A stretch of DNA of 64,000 nt from Nautilus pompilius (GCA_018389105.1 JACATO010000333.1:1302001-1366000), one strand, 5' to 3'; numbered from the stretch's first letter, positions 36,931 through 47,960 are shown. Program-made: numbers and translations. Notes: generated by a model from the sequence alone, not told the origin.

Positions 36931-38254
36931 GTGTTTCATTGTTTACAAGTTCAAAATTATTAATAGCTTCTGAATGCTACATTTTAAATTTTACCTTTAA
37001 CAAACCAAAAGCAATGAGTATTGCTGCATAATTGTCTATTTGTTGTAGGAAATGCATTTCTAATATCTATTAATTTTTAGTATGCATTGTCAAAGAATAA
37101 ACAAAAGCTGCTCTGCTACTTGTAAATTTGTATGCTATATCTTTTTTAAAATTATTGTTTCGGTTTTATTTAATGTTAATATCTTTTCAGGAGAAACATT
37201 TGTCAACAAATATTTCACTCAAAAGAAGACACAAAAACTTTAAACAGTGCATAATAAAACAGTAAGTGATTTGTCAAATTTAATTACATAGTTTTCCTTT
37301 GATAGTTCCAACATTAAAAACAAAATCAAACTAAACAAAATTAGATTTATAAATGTGTCAGAAAAATATAAAATTATTTAAATAGTATTATTTCCTTACT
37401 ATCCTGGTGATTCACACTTCCCACAGAGCTTTTAATTATTAATGGAATCTTTGATCATTACCTTATCAATGAAGTATGTCTCTCCTCTGTAAAAAGCATT
37501 ACCGTTTTGATTTCCTTTTGTGTCATATTGATCACCTCACTTGAGCCCAACAATGCTTTTGACCTTCACCAAAGGGATTTCTCAAGGCAAAGCCAAACAA
37601 ACGGAGCGGCTACTACTTATCAGTCAGCTCCCCAAACCCACTCCGCAGTGCACAAATGCTTTGATTTGCTTTCCTACCATATTGATTAAGTTCTACAGCT
37701 TTCACACAACTGTTTATTTAGTGGCTGCTGTCAACTACAAAGCTCTGTATTACTGGCTGGAAATATTAATCCCAGTACCACTGGAACAACACTGTGCTTG
37801 CTTTCATCTTGGGCAATAAGCCTATGTTATCTCAGAAATCTTCCAATCAAAGCACTTTCTTAATTAGCGTGCAAGGTTTGACCTAGATCACAATGCTGGC
37901 TGACAGTTTTGGCTAATCGGCTTTTTTCTATAAATTAACTTAGAAACTGCACTCTCTCATGTTTTAAGCAGTTGGACATGCCACCGAAATATGAATTTCA
38001 AAAAAAAAAACTCATCAAAACACTAGTAAGTGCAGCTGAAGTATGCTCTTCTCAATTTATTAATCCATTAAACAATTTATTTTTATGGTACATAATTTTC
38101 CTAACAATAGTGATTTTGGCCATTTTTTAAATTGGAAAATAATAATTTTATCAAACATTTATCTTTAAGTTCAATCTGCTTGGCAACATTTCCAAACCAG
38201 AAATTATGAAAAATAGAATAATAATAAAATTCTCAAAATTAAAAGAGATCTAGA
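36931..38254. other. non-coding DNA with a less AT-rich block
   Basis: No gene recognised. The segment 37500-37960 is listed separately as a possible regulatory block; the rest is ordinary AT-rich sequence. Confidence 0.45.
37500..37960. promoter_or_regulatory. possible conserved non-coding/regulatory block
   Basis: A 460-bp segment with clearly higher G+C than its flanks, two overlapping plus-strand open frames of 60 and 92 codons (no known domain) and no transposon signature. It carries paired CTTTGAT/ATCAAAG cores (TCF/LEF-type) near 37658 and 37845 and a TAATTAGC homeodomain core near 37862. Enhancer function is inference. A small unrecognised exon is the alternative. Confidence 0.25.
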
Positions 38255-39530
38255 TTTCAACATGCAGTATTAGAAATAATTATGAAAACAAAAGAAAAAC
38301 TGGATATAAAAATAACAGAAGAAAAATCGTATTTCATATAAAAATAAAATGGTTCATAATACAGTCATGTGCTGAGATAGTATACTGTTACTGGTTGTCA
38401 TGCAAGCAATCACAAAGTACAATGCCTGCAACAGAAATATAAAGTATAGGCAATAATATTATTGCAGTGTAATGAATACTATGGCTCATGAGAAAGAAAT
38501 ACAACATGAAAAGTATATAGAAATAGTTGAAGGTTACTCTATGCAGCAGACTGTATCCCAACTTCATATTTTAGACAAAATCATACTCAAAACTGGCATT
38601 GCCAATAGACATGGTTTTGAAAAAATCCCCAACTTTCCAAAAGTGATGATAAGTACTTTGTTATGTGCTTTAGATAAAAGACAACAAGCCAGCAGAAATC
38701 TTGTGAATCACTTAGCTGTAAGTACAGGTGTTAGTATCTCTTTAAGATCAGTAAGATATACATTAGCATCAAGGGGTCTCATTGGATGTGCAGCTGCCCA
38801 AAAATGTTTGCTGAGAACAGCAATGGGCAGTAAAATTGAAACAATAGGATGATCAAACATGGAAGAAAATTATCTTTATGGATGAGTCCAAGTTTGAACT
38901 ATCTGGAAATAATCAACAGCAGTTTGTTTAAAGGCAGATCAGGGAGCAGTATAATAGTCAGTATACAGCAGCTACATAAAGCATAGAGGTGAATTAAATC
39001 AAGTGTGAGGCTGCATATCAGCCAAAGGTGTTAAAGATGTGCATAAAATTGAAGGTATACTGACTGCCAACAAGTATAGACAAGATTTTTATCCATCATG
39101 CCATCCCTTAGGATATCTCATTGGGAAAGAATTAAAACATGACAACGATCCTAAGCATATAGCCAATATGTTGAAAAACTATCTAGAATGTAAAGAGGCT
39201 GATGGAACATTCACAAGGATACATCACTGAGACAATATGAAGTTATATCACTACTTAAATAGTCAAATGGTAATCAAATAACTTGAATGAATTGTAGAAA
39301 GTGCTACAGGATATTTGGAATGACATTCCATACTCATACATTGATAGATAACCTGGATGGGAGAATGAAAATAAGGTGTCATGCTCTATATGAAGCAAAG
39401 GGCTCAGATACCAAATACTAATGCACTGTATATGTATTATATACATCTCTCAATTTCAATTACTCATTATTTATGCATATCCTGCATGTGTTTCCATAAT
39501 TATTTCTAATATTACATAGTGTCATTCCAA
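38255..39530 (+). mobile_element. Tc1-like transposon with partial inverted repeats
   Basis: GTATTAGAAATAATTATGAA at 38267-38286 is matched, with few differences, by the reverse complement of 39493-39515 (ATATTAGAAATAATTATGGA). These are inner parts of the inverted repeats. Outer ends could not be fixed. Between them is a degenerate Tc1 transposase on the plus strand, giving an element of about 1.3 kb, near the usual size. Confidence 0.75.
38472..39430 (+). pseudogene. Tc1-like transposase, broken
   Basis: A DNA cut-and-paste transposase remnant. The first frame (126 codons from 38472) ends in the paired helix-turn-helix region, including VSISLRSVRYTLASRGLIGC and AAQKCLLRTA. The first catalytic motif IFMDESKFELSGNN lies near 38875 in another frame. 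The block GCISAKGV is near 39010. The frame at 39039-39230 holds LKHDNDPKHIANMLKNYLEC, the second catalytic motif, then KEADGTF. The expected PPQSPDLNPIE segment is missing: about 20 codons later the frame resumes at NLNEL, stop, KVLQDIWNDIPYSYIDR, the normal C-terminal helix. So a stretch with the third catalytic residue is lost or replaced. At least four stops or shifts. Dead copy. Confidence 0.85.
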
Positions 39531-41030
39531 GTTGTAACAAAATTCAAAATTCTGTGTATTTAAGTTTGATATTACATTTTACACATACAAGCAAAAACAC
39601 AAAGATTTTTTGTTGATTAATAATAGTTAATTATTTTAAATTTTTTTCTTGGGCAGGAGACAGAAAGATAAAACTGACTATTGAAAAAGAAATAACAAAC
39701 ATGCTTTGATATGCTTCTTGTTTACAAATCAACTAGCTATTAGTAACAGAAGAAACTACAGTAAATATATCAAACATTCTCTTTCTTTTAAATTAAGTTA
39801 TAAAATTTAAGGCAATTTTGTGTACTATATTACAATATTTGTTAAATGTAAATCAAATCACTACAAAAAAGTTATAACTGCCAAATTTTTAATAATAATA
39901 CTGAAACCTTGATTAAATTTTCATTTAAAAAAATTTTTTTATTAAATCTCTTTTACTTATCAGCTAGGCAGTGAAAGAAAACTTTATATATTTTTTAATT
40001 ATAAAAAAATCTCTTAAGAAAATTAATGGTGAAATGTTACTTATTTAAGCTTTTTGTATTATATTACTATTAAAACTATACACTAAACATGTTTTGGTTA
40101 TACTGACCTGATGAAAGGAGTAACTATAATGTTGGTGAGAAGAAATGATGGCAAAGTATAGGTTTAGGATTTAGTTCTAATAGTAAAGTGATGAAAAATG
40201 AAAATGATTTCTTCACAAAACCTTGTATTTACAAATTTTATAGATGAAACAACAATACAAAATAATTAAAGTTTATTGTGTAAAGAAAAACATCCTGAAG
40301 TGCAGCTGATTCTGTACTTACCCCATGTCAGAAATAATTATTTTCAAAATCTGATTTTAAATATTATTTTCATAGTTGTTAATCAACAAAGAAAGAATGA
40401 AAACATTCATTTTAAGCAACCCTAATTAGTCCTTCAGTGCATTTTTGGAAATACATGTAAATAGCTTATTGAGACAGTCATGCCAAGTTTTACAAAACTG
40501 AATATCAAAATGCAGCTCAGAATATCATCTCTTTCTTTTCTCTCCGAGGATTTGCACATTTGTATTTTTCAATTTTTTTCAGTGTATCTTCATTTGAATA
40601 AATAATGTTGCACTTTCATGTCATTTGTAAATGTACATCAAAATTTTCTCACTCTGTTTGTCTAGTTTTCTTTAGCTTTCATTAATGCTTTTTTCTTAAA
40701 TCAAAGCCCTAAATTGTAAAAAAAGCAATGTTAAAAACATTTAAAAAAAATTTTTTTAAATAAAAATACCTAAAGAATGTTTACAGAGTTGAAAAAAATT
40801 ATGTAACCGTAACTTTCCATATTCTGGGGGAAGGTTTCATTTCTCTAAGACTATATTCAAAGAAACCTGTTTAAAATGGCTGAAGAGCACTGTCCAAGAA
40901 AAGATTAACTTCCATTCAAATGTAAGAGGCTGAAAGAAGTGTTATGTCACCATTTGGTACCTTATCTTCCTTTGTCTATCTTGGATAATGGAAGTGATCC
41001 AGGACTGTCAGGGCCCAAGCTTGGGGATGA
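39531..41030. other. AT-rich non-coding DNA, no gene seen
   Basis: Low-complexity AT-rich DNA including A/T inverted runs near 39930 and 40745. Nothing recognisable as coding. Confidence 0.5.
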
Positions 41031-41038
41031 TACATGAC
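41031..41038 (+). repeat. left copy of 8-bp target site duplication of the hAT element
   Basis: TACATGAC precedes the hAT left end. The partner at 46583-46590 is TACACAAC (6 of 8 identical). Confidence 0.7.
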
Positions 41039-41685
41039 TAGGGTGGTCATAGGTTACCATATACATTGTTTCAAAAAAACAATTTTTTTTAATACAATTT
41101 AAACCATATTGCAAAAACAAAAAGTGTAAACAGATGATCACTTTAGTTATTTTATTAAATAAAAATTCTAACATGATACTTTTTTTCCTATATAAATCCA
41201 GCAAAAACTTAGCTATTTAATCATTAATCAGTGATTTTCTGTCAGAGCCCTTTTTCCTATTCAATGATTCGTCATTCTGCATTTTTTAATAAATTCTGGT
41301 CACCGATGATGGGCTGACATTTCTTTTTTGATAGAGACCATTTTTTTGCTTTATATCATTGCACAAATAGTCTAAAATTAATATTTTCTGCTGTTTGGGA
41401 AATTGCTTTACCATTGGGTATTTTAATAGTTTTTTTTTGTTTTTTTTTGTAATTAATGGCGGGAAAATTAAAATTTTCAATTTTTTACGACATCTAGTTC
41501 TAACCTAAATTAAGCATGTTTAATGATGAGTTGAAAATACCGTATTTCATTGAATAGGGCGGCGCCGCCTTATTTTTTCAATCTCCTCAAAATGTCTCAA
41601 AAACTGCCGACCTATTCAAAGGTGCAGCGCTATTCAGAGGTGCCGCCGTATATTTTCAATCTCCTCTCAAATCAAATTTTGCTCA

Positions 41686-41691
41686 TTTATT
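41686..41691 (-). terminator. polyadenylation signal AATAAA of the pogo transposase
   Basis: AATAAA on the minus strand about 30 bp past the transposase stop codon and still inside the element. Confidence 0.6.
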
Positions 41692-41721
41692 GTGGTTTAG
41701 CATCGGGACAGAATAGACACA

Positions 41722-43137
41722 TTACGGTAGCACAACTATCTCCTTCAAATCACTCTCTTCGTTTTCTTCTTTCTCGTCGTAGGCTAGAGTCTCGCTCGTC
41801 ATCACCCTTTCTTTCAGCAGCTGCAATCCAGCCTGGCACTCGCCATCACTACTGAAGACGTGAATGAAATTGTCCTCACTGCCATCGACAATGTTGGTAA
41901 TGCCACAAACTTTGAATGATTTTGCAATCATTTCTTCGTCCAGATTGTCCCAGGCGTCCACAATCCAATGTAAGTAGATTTCCATGGGCGGCGCCCGCAT
42001 GTTGCCCGCTGGTGTGTAGCTCTTCTCAGCAGTGGTCATCCAATCCTCATACATGTCGTGAATTCGCTTCTTGAATGGTGCATTCCAACACACATCCGGT
42101 GCTTGAACAAACTTTGTGCAGCCGCTCAGGACGACTACGGCGTCCACTTTCTTCTTCCGCAGGTCCACCTTTGTTTCTTCAGTGAGATGGCATTTGAACG
42201 CGTCCCAAACCAACAGTTTTCGACGGAAAGAAAGTCCGCCGAAAACTTTCTGGAGGAATTGCAACGTCAAATCCTGGTTCATCCAGTTGCTGCCACACCA
42301 GCAGAGGTGCAGCCGGCTCGAAAAACGCTTCAGAATATCTGGAATTGGGCGCTTTCGCGGCAGCAGAATGAATGGCTTCACTTTGGCTCCATTCGCTCGG
42401 GCACAAAGCAGCACAGTGACGCGCATCTTCTCATGGCCAGTGCTCAAAACGGTGACACTGCGCGATCCCTATTTTGCCACTGTCTTTATCCCAGTGGGGT
42501 CCAACCACACCGCCGTCTCATCAGCTGCGTAAATGTCTGCAAAGTTGTAGTTTTCCTTCTGCAGCAGTTGGCAAATGTAAATAACAAACGACACCAGTTT
42601 GTCCATGTACTCGACGGGCGTCTTCTGGGCGGTGGTGGTTGGAACGCGCAGGCTCAGCTCGTAACGGGACATAAAGTTGTCTAGCCAACCTTCAGTTGCT
42701 TTGAATGGCTTTCCATCAAACGCCAAGTTTTTACCAAGTTCCTGGGCTTTCAAGCGGATCAAACGTCGCGAAATCTGCTGTTTCTTTTCAAGGCAGACTT
42801 CTATCCATTCGTAAAGTTCAGCTTCCATGTTTGCACTGAGTGGCTTTCTCCCGCCGCCTGCGAGACGTTGTTTCTTCGCCGCTGATGGTCCCTCCTCATC
42901 GATTGTCGCACGCAGCTCGTTCTCCTGCCGCCTCCAATCTTGCACACTGCTCCGCGATACTCCAAAGCGTCTCGCTGCGGCAGAAACGGTGCTTGTTTTG
43001 GCAAATTCGTTAGCTTCCAGCTTTGTTTTCAGACTGTGCCCTTGCAGCTTCCACTTAGAAGAGGATGAAGACGATTCAGCAGCAGCAACTTCCGTTGTTT
43101 GCTCAGATTCATGATCTTCTTCCATGTTTCTACTCAA
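41722..43137 (-). pseudogene. pogo transposase (CENP-B/psq HTH + DD35D), one in-frame stop
   Basis: A 472-codon frame read straight through except for a single TAG at 42471-42469 (codon 223). Order of domains: acidic/serine-rich N-terminus (1-30); pipsqueak-type helix-turn-helix at about 35-75 (SAAARRFGVSRSSVQDWRR); CENP-B-type helix-turn-helix at about 105-165 (FKATEGWLDNFMSRYELSLR); DDE nuclease from about 200. The catalytic triad is visible as D206 (AADETAVW), D312 (LLVWDAFKCHL) and D348 (QAPDVCWNAPFK), with 35 residues between the last two. STGHEKMRV follows the stop, as in pogo relatives. The C-terminus is acidic. Length and layout match full-size pogo/Tigger/jerky transposases of 450-550 residues. 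The TAG could be a true nonsense mutation or a sequencing error. Start chosen at the first Met (43137); Met5 is an alternative. Confidence 0.93.
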
Positions 43138-44009
43138 TTCTAAAAAATTGAGGGATATAGACTAAGTCACGGCATACAGAGTACGTAGCAAAGTATGGAT
43201 TGTACCTACTGTGGCGACTTTCAAAACCACTAACTAACTATATTAATTGCAACTGCCCACAATATCGTTCTGTCTGCCAGGTATCATACCGGGCATTAAA
43301 TACTCTTAAGGCGTTCCAAAGAGCATCCCGTTGCTTAAACTTTCAACTAATCAGGAGGTTCCACGTGACTTGGCATATTGCCATTATTGATTATGCGCTC
43401 TATAAATACATAAGTTTTATTCATGAAAAGGAAGATTGTTTTCGTCGTTATTCTGTTTTTTTTGTTCTACGTGCAGACTAATTGTGTTCCGGCGTAAAGT
43501 ACCTTTATTTCATTCAGTCGTTTTGTGGCAATAAAAGAAGTAAACAAGCTCCGCAATCGGTGTCAAACAGATTAGAAGCGCCACACCTGGTGCCAGAGTT
43601 AGTGAAAAGAGACACGTTCACACCGCCACGCACTGCCTTTAAAAACACTTGTAATGAATTGAATAACCCGGCACGCCGCCCAAATCAGAGGTGCCGCCTT
43701 ATTATTTCAATGCCCCTTCACCCTGCCGCCCTGTTCAAAGGTGCAGCAGTATTCAAGAGTGCCGCCCTGATCAATGAAATACGGTACATAACAGTTTTGT
43801 ATAAAATATACAAAATATACTTAGAAGAATTGTTGATTTGTCAGATATCACTATAATATGATGAATGCTATTTTGTGGTAATTTTTCCAAAATTTTAATT
43901 TTTTTTTAAACAACTGTATATATTACATACATGCATTCATACAGTATAAATAAATAACTGAAAGAAATTAATGTTCATTTTTACTCCTGCTGAAGCAGAT
44001 ATGTTAACC

Positions 44010-45916
44010 AAATTAACTTACTTCAAAAACTAAAGGAAGTAGCCTATTTAGGCCTACCATGGAATGCCAGGTATGGATGTCTATTTTCTTTGTATCTCTG
44101 CTCTTTACTTGCCATCTCCAAGAGTTTTCTGTTGGCCAGGAGTTTCTGTACATGGCTGGGTGCTCTTCTGAGAAGTTGTTACATATTTGGAGCTCTGTTT
44201 TGACTGAGTCCACTTGCAGATGGTTTCTCTTGTTTCTCCAAGCTGAGGTCATCATTGAAAAAAATTCGTTCTGTGTGAGCATTGTTGCATGGAATAGAGA
44301 AGATATTCAGGTTTGTAAAAAAGACCTCAGATTTACTGAACAGCTTGAGATAACATTCTTCACTGTGGCTATCTACCATCTCAGGAGTATTGATAATTGC
44401 CTCCACAATCCCATGCTCTTCATATAATGCATCTATATCAATATCTGGAAGGTTACAGGCCTTGACTGCATCACAGAATTCTCCAAAAGGTATGGCACTT
44501 GTTAGGCTAAATTTTGACAATTTTTTATGAAAGCTGTTTTCAGAGAAGTCATACCTGTCACTTAAGTACTTTATGACTCTTTCATAGAAAACAACGAAGT
44601 CTGCTTCACATTTCTTAGACACATCAGGGGTAAGCTGGCTAAGCTTGGTGTTTACTACAAAGCCAAAATAACAGTCCTTTACTCTTCTCTAAAGTTTGCT
44701 TTTCAGTTCAGCCATTAGATTAAATATTGAAATTATGCTGAATGACTTGGCTTCTAGTGTTTAAATAGTGTCTGAGAACAATTTAAGAGTGTGAGTGAGG
44801 AAGAAGAAATAGATCTCTGACAATTCACAGGCATTTCTTTCATCTCCAAAGCACTTCCACAATACCTTGGGGCACTCCTCCTCACCTAGACTCTGAAAAT
44901 AACTTTTTAGGATTTCCCAGCAATTAAATATTCTGTCAATAGATGGCAAAAGAGAGAGCCATCTAGTCACAACATGGAATAACAGATTATAATTGCTAAC
45001 ATCCATGAATTCACAGAATTCCTTTAACTGTGCTGTCCTTTTAGCTGAGGTGCTGAAATGGTTTGTACACTTTGAGCACAATATTTTCAACATCAATTTC
45101 CAGTTTTCCTGTAGCAAATTTTGTTGCATTGTGCAAAATATGGGTCAAACAATTAGCAGCAATAATGTTCTTTTGAGCCATTTTCAGGTTTTGATAAACA
45201 CTGTTGTGTTTTCCATAGTTTACACTTGCATTGTCAGCAGTGCATGCAGACACTTTATTCAGATCCAGACCTGACATCTCTACTTTAACCAGTAGCTGAT
45301 TTGTTATGTCCTCTGCTGATTCGTTGTTATCGCTGTAAAAATCAAGTAACACATGTTGCACTGCCTTCTCAAAGTGAAAGTATCTCAGAAGTATTGGGAA
45401 ACACTTTGTTGCACCTTTGTTTGAAGTATCAGTTGCTACTGAAAAGGACAAGCCATATTTTTCGATATACTCCACATGCTTTTGTACAGAATACGATGCT
45501 AGAATATTTTCATACAGAGCTTTTGCTTTAGTTTTCCCACACGTTACACCTTTCACTATCAATGAATCACTGTATAATTCTTTGTCAACTTTTACTCCAC
45601 AATCAACACTTCTGTATGACTGATGATGCCTCACAGAATGATACACTTTACACAGTTCTGCAGCCAAGATTTTGTCATCTTGAGTTGATCAAGCTGGGGA
45701 GAAAAATGATAAGAATGAAGTACCAGCAGTACGAGTGTTAATTTTATGTTTATCTGTGGTAGTGTGCTGTTCAACTGCATTTTTTCCCTTACTGCCCATC
45801 TCCACATCACAACGGCATAGTGTACAAAAAACATGAAAATTATCTTTTCTGCTTTTAGTAATAAATCCAAATTCTTTGGCCCATTCACAGTTAAATGTAG
45901 TCTTTCTTTTCAGCAT
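44010..45916 (-). pseudogene. hAT transposase with N-terminal zinc finger, broken
   Basis: Starts near the Met at 45916, after an acceptor-like pyrimidine tract ending CAAG. An N-terminal C2H2/BED-like finger (FCTLCRCDVEMGSKGKNAVE, then QHTTTDKHK) lies at about 45840-45750. An in-frame TGA is at 45691-45689, after FFSPA. The nuclease body runs at 45688-45041 (SFSVATDTSNKGATKCFPIL, SACTADNASVNYG, CLTHILHNA). A frameshift near 45065 leads to LLFHVVTRWLSLLPSIDRI (about 44950), characteristic of this hAT group. Stops lie at 44761 and about 44690. The C-terminal dimerisation motif is split by a frameshift near 44260 (IPCNNAHTERIF then FSMMTSAWRNKRNHLQV). All conserved parts are present in order, so the copy was full length before decay. 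Confidence 0.88.
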
Positions 45917-46582
45917 TTCTTTAGGGACTTGAAACAAGAACAAAAAGTAAATGACTCTCCACTTGGGCAGACTTCCCTCGTACGTGTTGACAATGGCAAC
46001 TACATATAATGAAAATATGTTAATGGTTATAGCTTTCAGTTTGCACTGTTTTAAGTACCAATGGGAGCGCAGCTCAACTATGTCAGTCCTACTGTGGTAA
46101 CAGTTTGAGTTCCGGCTCCTGTCGCCAGCGTATATTGTCCATGTTTCCGTCAGGGTGGCGGAGTGACAGGAAGTTGTCCAGGGCTGGTGATGCCAGTGTG
46201 AGGCCTGTGATGCAACCGAGGAGTGCCTGCCATGGGAGATAAGCCTGAGGGGTGGCAGGTGGCTATAGCACCACTGAATCTCACAAACCAAAACAAAGAT
46301 TGCAACTGACGCTCTCACCGATGCATCAAGGCATTCTGTGGCTGATATTCCTCCACGTGTGTTGTAGCATCTTTATTCACATCAAAGCATCTTAATTGTA
46401 TTAATAAAAACCATTCATAATAGCATAATTCGTAGTGAAATCCTTTGATGCAGCATACCCGACTGTAAATCTGAGGTAATTTATATAAGCTTTTTAACCA
46501 GATTCCAAAAAGGAGGACAGATTAATGTCTGGCTCGAGATATCACCGGAGAGCACCCTAAAGCCGGACGTCTGGCCATCCTA

Positions 46583-46590
46583 TACACAAC
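46583..46590 (+). repeat. right copy of 8-bp hAT target site duplication
   Basis: TACACAAC directly after the hAT right end; see the partner at 41031-41038. Confidence 0.7.
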
Positions 46591-47119
46591 AATGATATCA
46601 GGTACTATACACCAATTAAAAAAAAAAAAACAGACTGTAGAAACATGACAAATCTATTATATTTCTTATTTAATTATCTGTTTATTTTTTGTATGTTTGG
46701 TTTGTTTTCATAAATTCTACCTTGGCTACATATAGGAACACAGATCAGTAGATTTGTTACAAATGCAAACTAGTACTTTTCTTTCATTCTCAATGAAAAA
46801 AAGTTTATAAGAAAAAAATTGTTTTTCTTATCATTTCTGAAATTTTCTTGAATTAGTAGCTATAATTAGAATAAGCACGGCACTGTTTTATTTGAATTTA
46901 CTGATAGTTTAATTTATTTCAAAAAAACATTGAATTAGAAACAAATAAAACAGGTAATGGGCAATCATCATTAAATTAGAAAAACAAAACAAAAACAAAA
47001 AATGTACCGTCCTAGCTGCTGAAGTATATTAGAAGTTGTTTGCAGACATGATTCATTTAATAAAATAAATTTAAAATCCAACCATCCACAATTTTAAACA
47101 GAAATTAAGAGTTTTGCTT
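46591..47119. other. AT-rich non-coding DNA, no gene seen
   Basis: A-rich sequence without recognisable features. Confidence 0.5.
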
Positions 47120-47960
47120 ATAAACAATCCAAAATGTAGTGCCTTTGTATCTGAAAGTTGCCAATCATGCCACTCTGATTATCCCCAGGAACTTAGTAGA
47201 TGTGGCAGTTCCTCAGAACTATTACATCAATCCCCACTATAATCTTCAATATAAGATGTGCAAGGCAGCAAGAATAAAGCATGTTAGGGAGATATGCTAA
47301 ATTGGGACAGTTTCGACAATGAGTCAAACTTAGACCCTGAACTATAGCAGACCACAAGTCAAACCACAGACTACTACACTGCTCTTATAGACAATGTTAA
47401 GTGAATTTCATTTAACTGAACTTTTACATAATCTGAATACCTTTTTTTAAAATATACAGAAACATCCAGACAATTTTCAAGATGGATGTATAAAGTACGC
47501 CTATCTGGTTAAAATTATTTTAAAAAAGTAAAAAGGTCATTGAATGACTCAAATATCTTTAATGACTTAGCACAGTTCAGCAATCTAAATGCAAAGGAAA
47601 TATACCCACCCACCCTAAAAAAATGTAGAGTTAAATCACTTGACTGCTGTCACAAAGGTGCCAATACTGATTCAATTTCTTTAATCTTCTCACTGTCATT
47701 ATTTTTGACACTAAGTATGTTGTTCGCACTTCAAAAATCCTCAATGGATGGCACAGAATTGTAGTTAAGTTTATCACTACTGATGCTTTCATCTCCTCTT
47801 TGGTGGTGTTTATCCAGGTTTTGGCAGCTTTGCCATCCTTCCGCTGAATCTGCAATGCATAGTGGTTAGACTCAGTTACACAGTGGAAAAAATCTAATGA
47901 TCTCATAATCATGGAGACATCAATCTTTGGGCCAGTGAACTCCGAAAATAATGACATGTT
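47120..47960 (-). pseudogene. piggyBac (PGBD-type) transposase relic
   Basis: On the minus strand, 47957-47631 reads FTGPKIDVSMIMRSLDFFHC, then VTESNHYALQIQRKDGKAAK and TWINTTKEEMKA. This is the piggyBac core start, where a proline-rich entry, 'LDFF', 'ETN.YA' and 'W...T..E+KAF.GI' are standard. About 20 codons on comes KIMTVRRLKKLNQYWHLCDS (normally M.RNRF..I...LH..D). Further to 47120 the similarity is weak and spread over three frames; GTATSTKFLGIIRVA may correspond to the GT.R.NRK block. The catalytic aspartates cannot be placed with confidence. TTAA-flanked ends were not found. Confidence 0.6.

Larger units (their letters stand above)
41540..43784 (-). mobile_element. pogo-superfamily transposon, young and almost intact
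   Basis: A 2245-bp element inserted in the hAT. The terminal inverted repeats begin CCGTATTTCATTGAATAGGG (left) and, reverse-complemented, CCGTATTTCATTGATCAGGG (right); each is flanked by TA (41538-41539 and 43785-43786). Both ends carry subterminal repeats rich in GGCGGC and ATTCAAAGGTGC. The interior is far richer in G+C and CpG than the host sequence, so it has been exposed to little host mutation. The one long reading frame is on the minus strand (41722-43137). The 43138-43784 segment is the 5' untranslated side, without recognised protein. Confidence 0.95.
41039..46582 (-). mobile_element. hAT transposon, split by a pogo insertion
   Basis: The left end TAGGGTGGTCATAGGTTACC pairs with the reverse complement of the right end, TAGGATGGCCAGACGTCCGG. 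Both carry the TAGGGTGG.CA type of hAT terminus. Flanking 8-bp duplications (41031-41038 and 46583-46590) agree at 6/8. Removing the nested pogo (41540-43784) and its duplicated TA leaves about 3.3 kb, a normal hAT size. The decayed transposase reads on the minus strand and lies right of the pogo, so the insertion hit the element's 3' untranslated side. Confidence 0.82.

Noticed and set aside
40738..40762. TTTAAAAAAAATTTTTTTAAA palindrome, and similar ones near 21013, 39930 and 62770
   Set aside because: A/T homopolymer palindromes are expected in DNA this AT-rich; no conserved context.
42058..42684. Plus-strand open frames of 138-208 codons across 41.5-43.8 kb
   Set aside because: They lie antisense to the conserved pogo transposase and have no domains; they are shadows of its G+C-rich coding strand.
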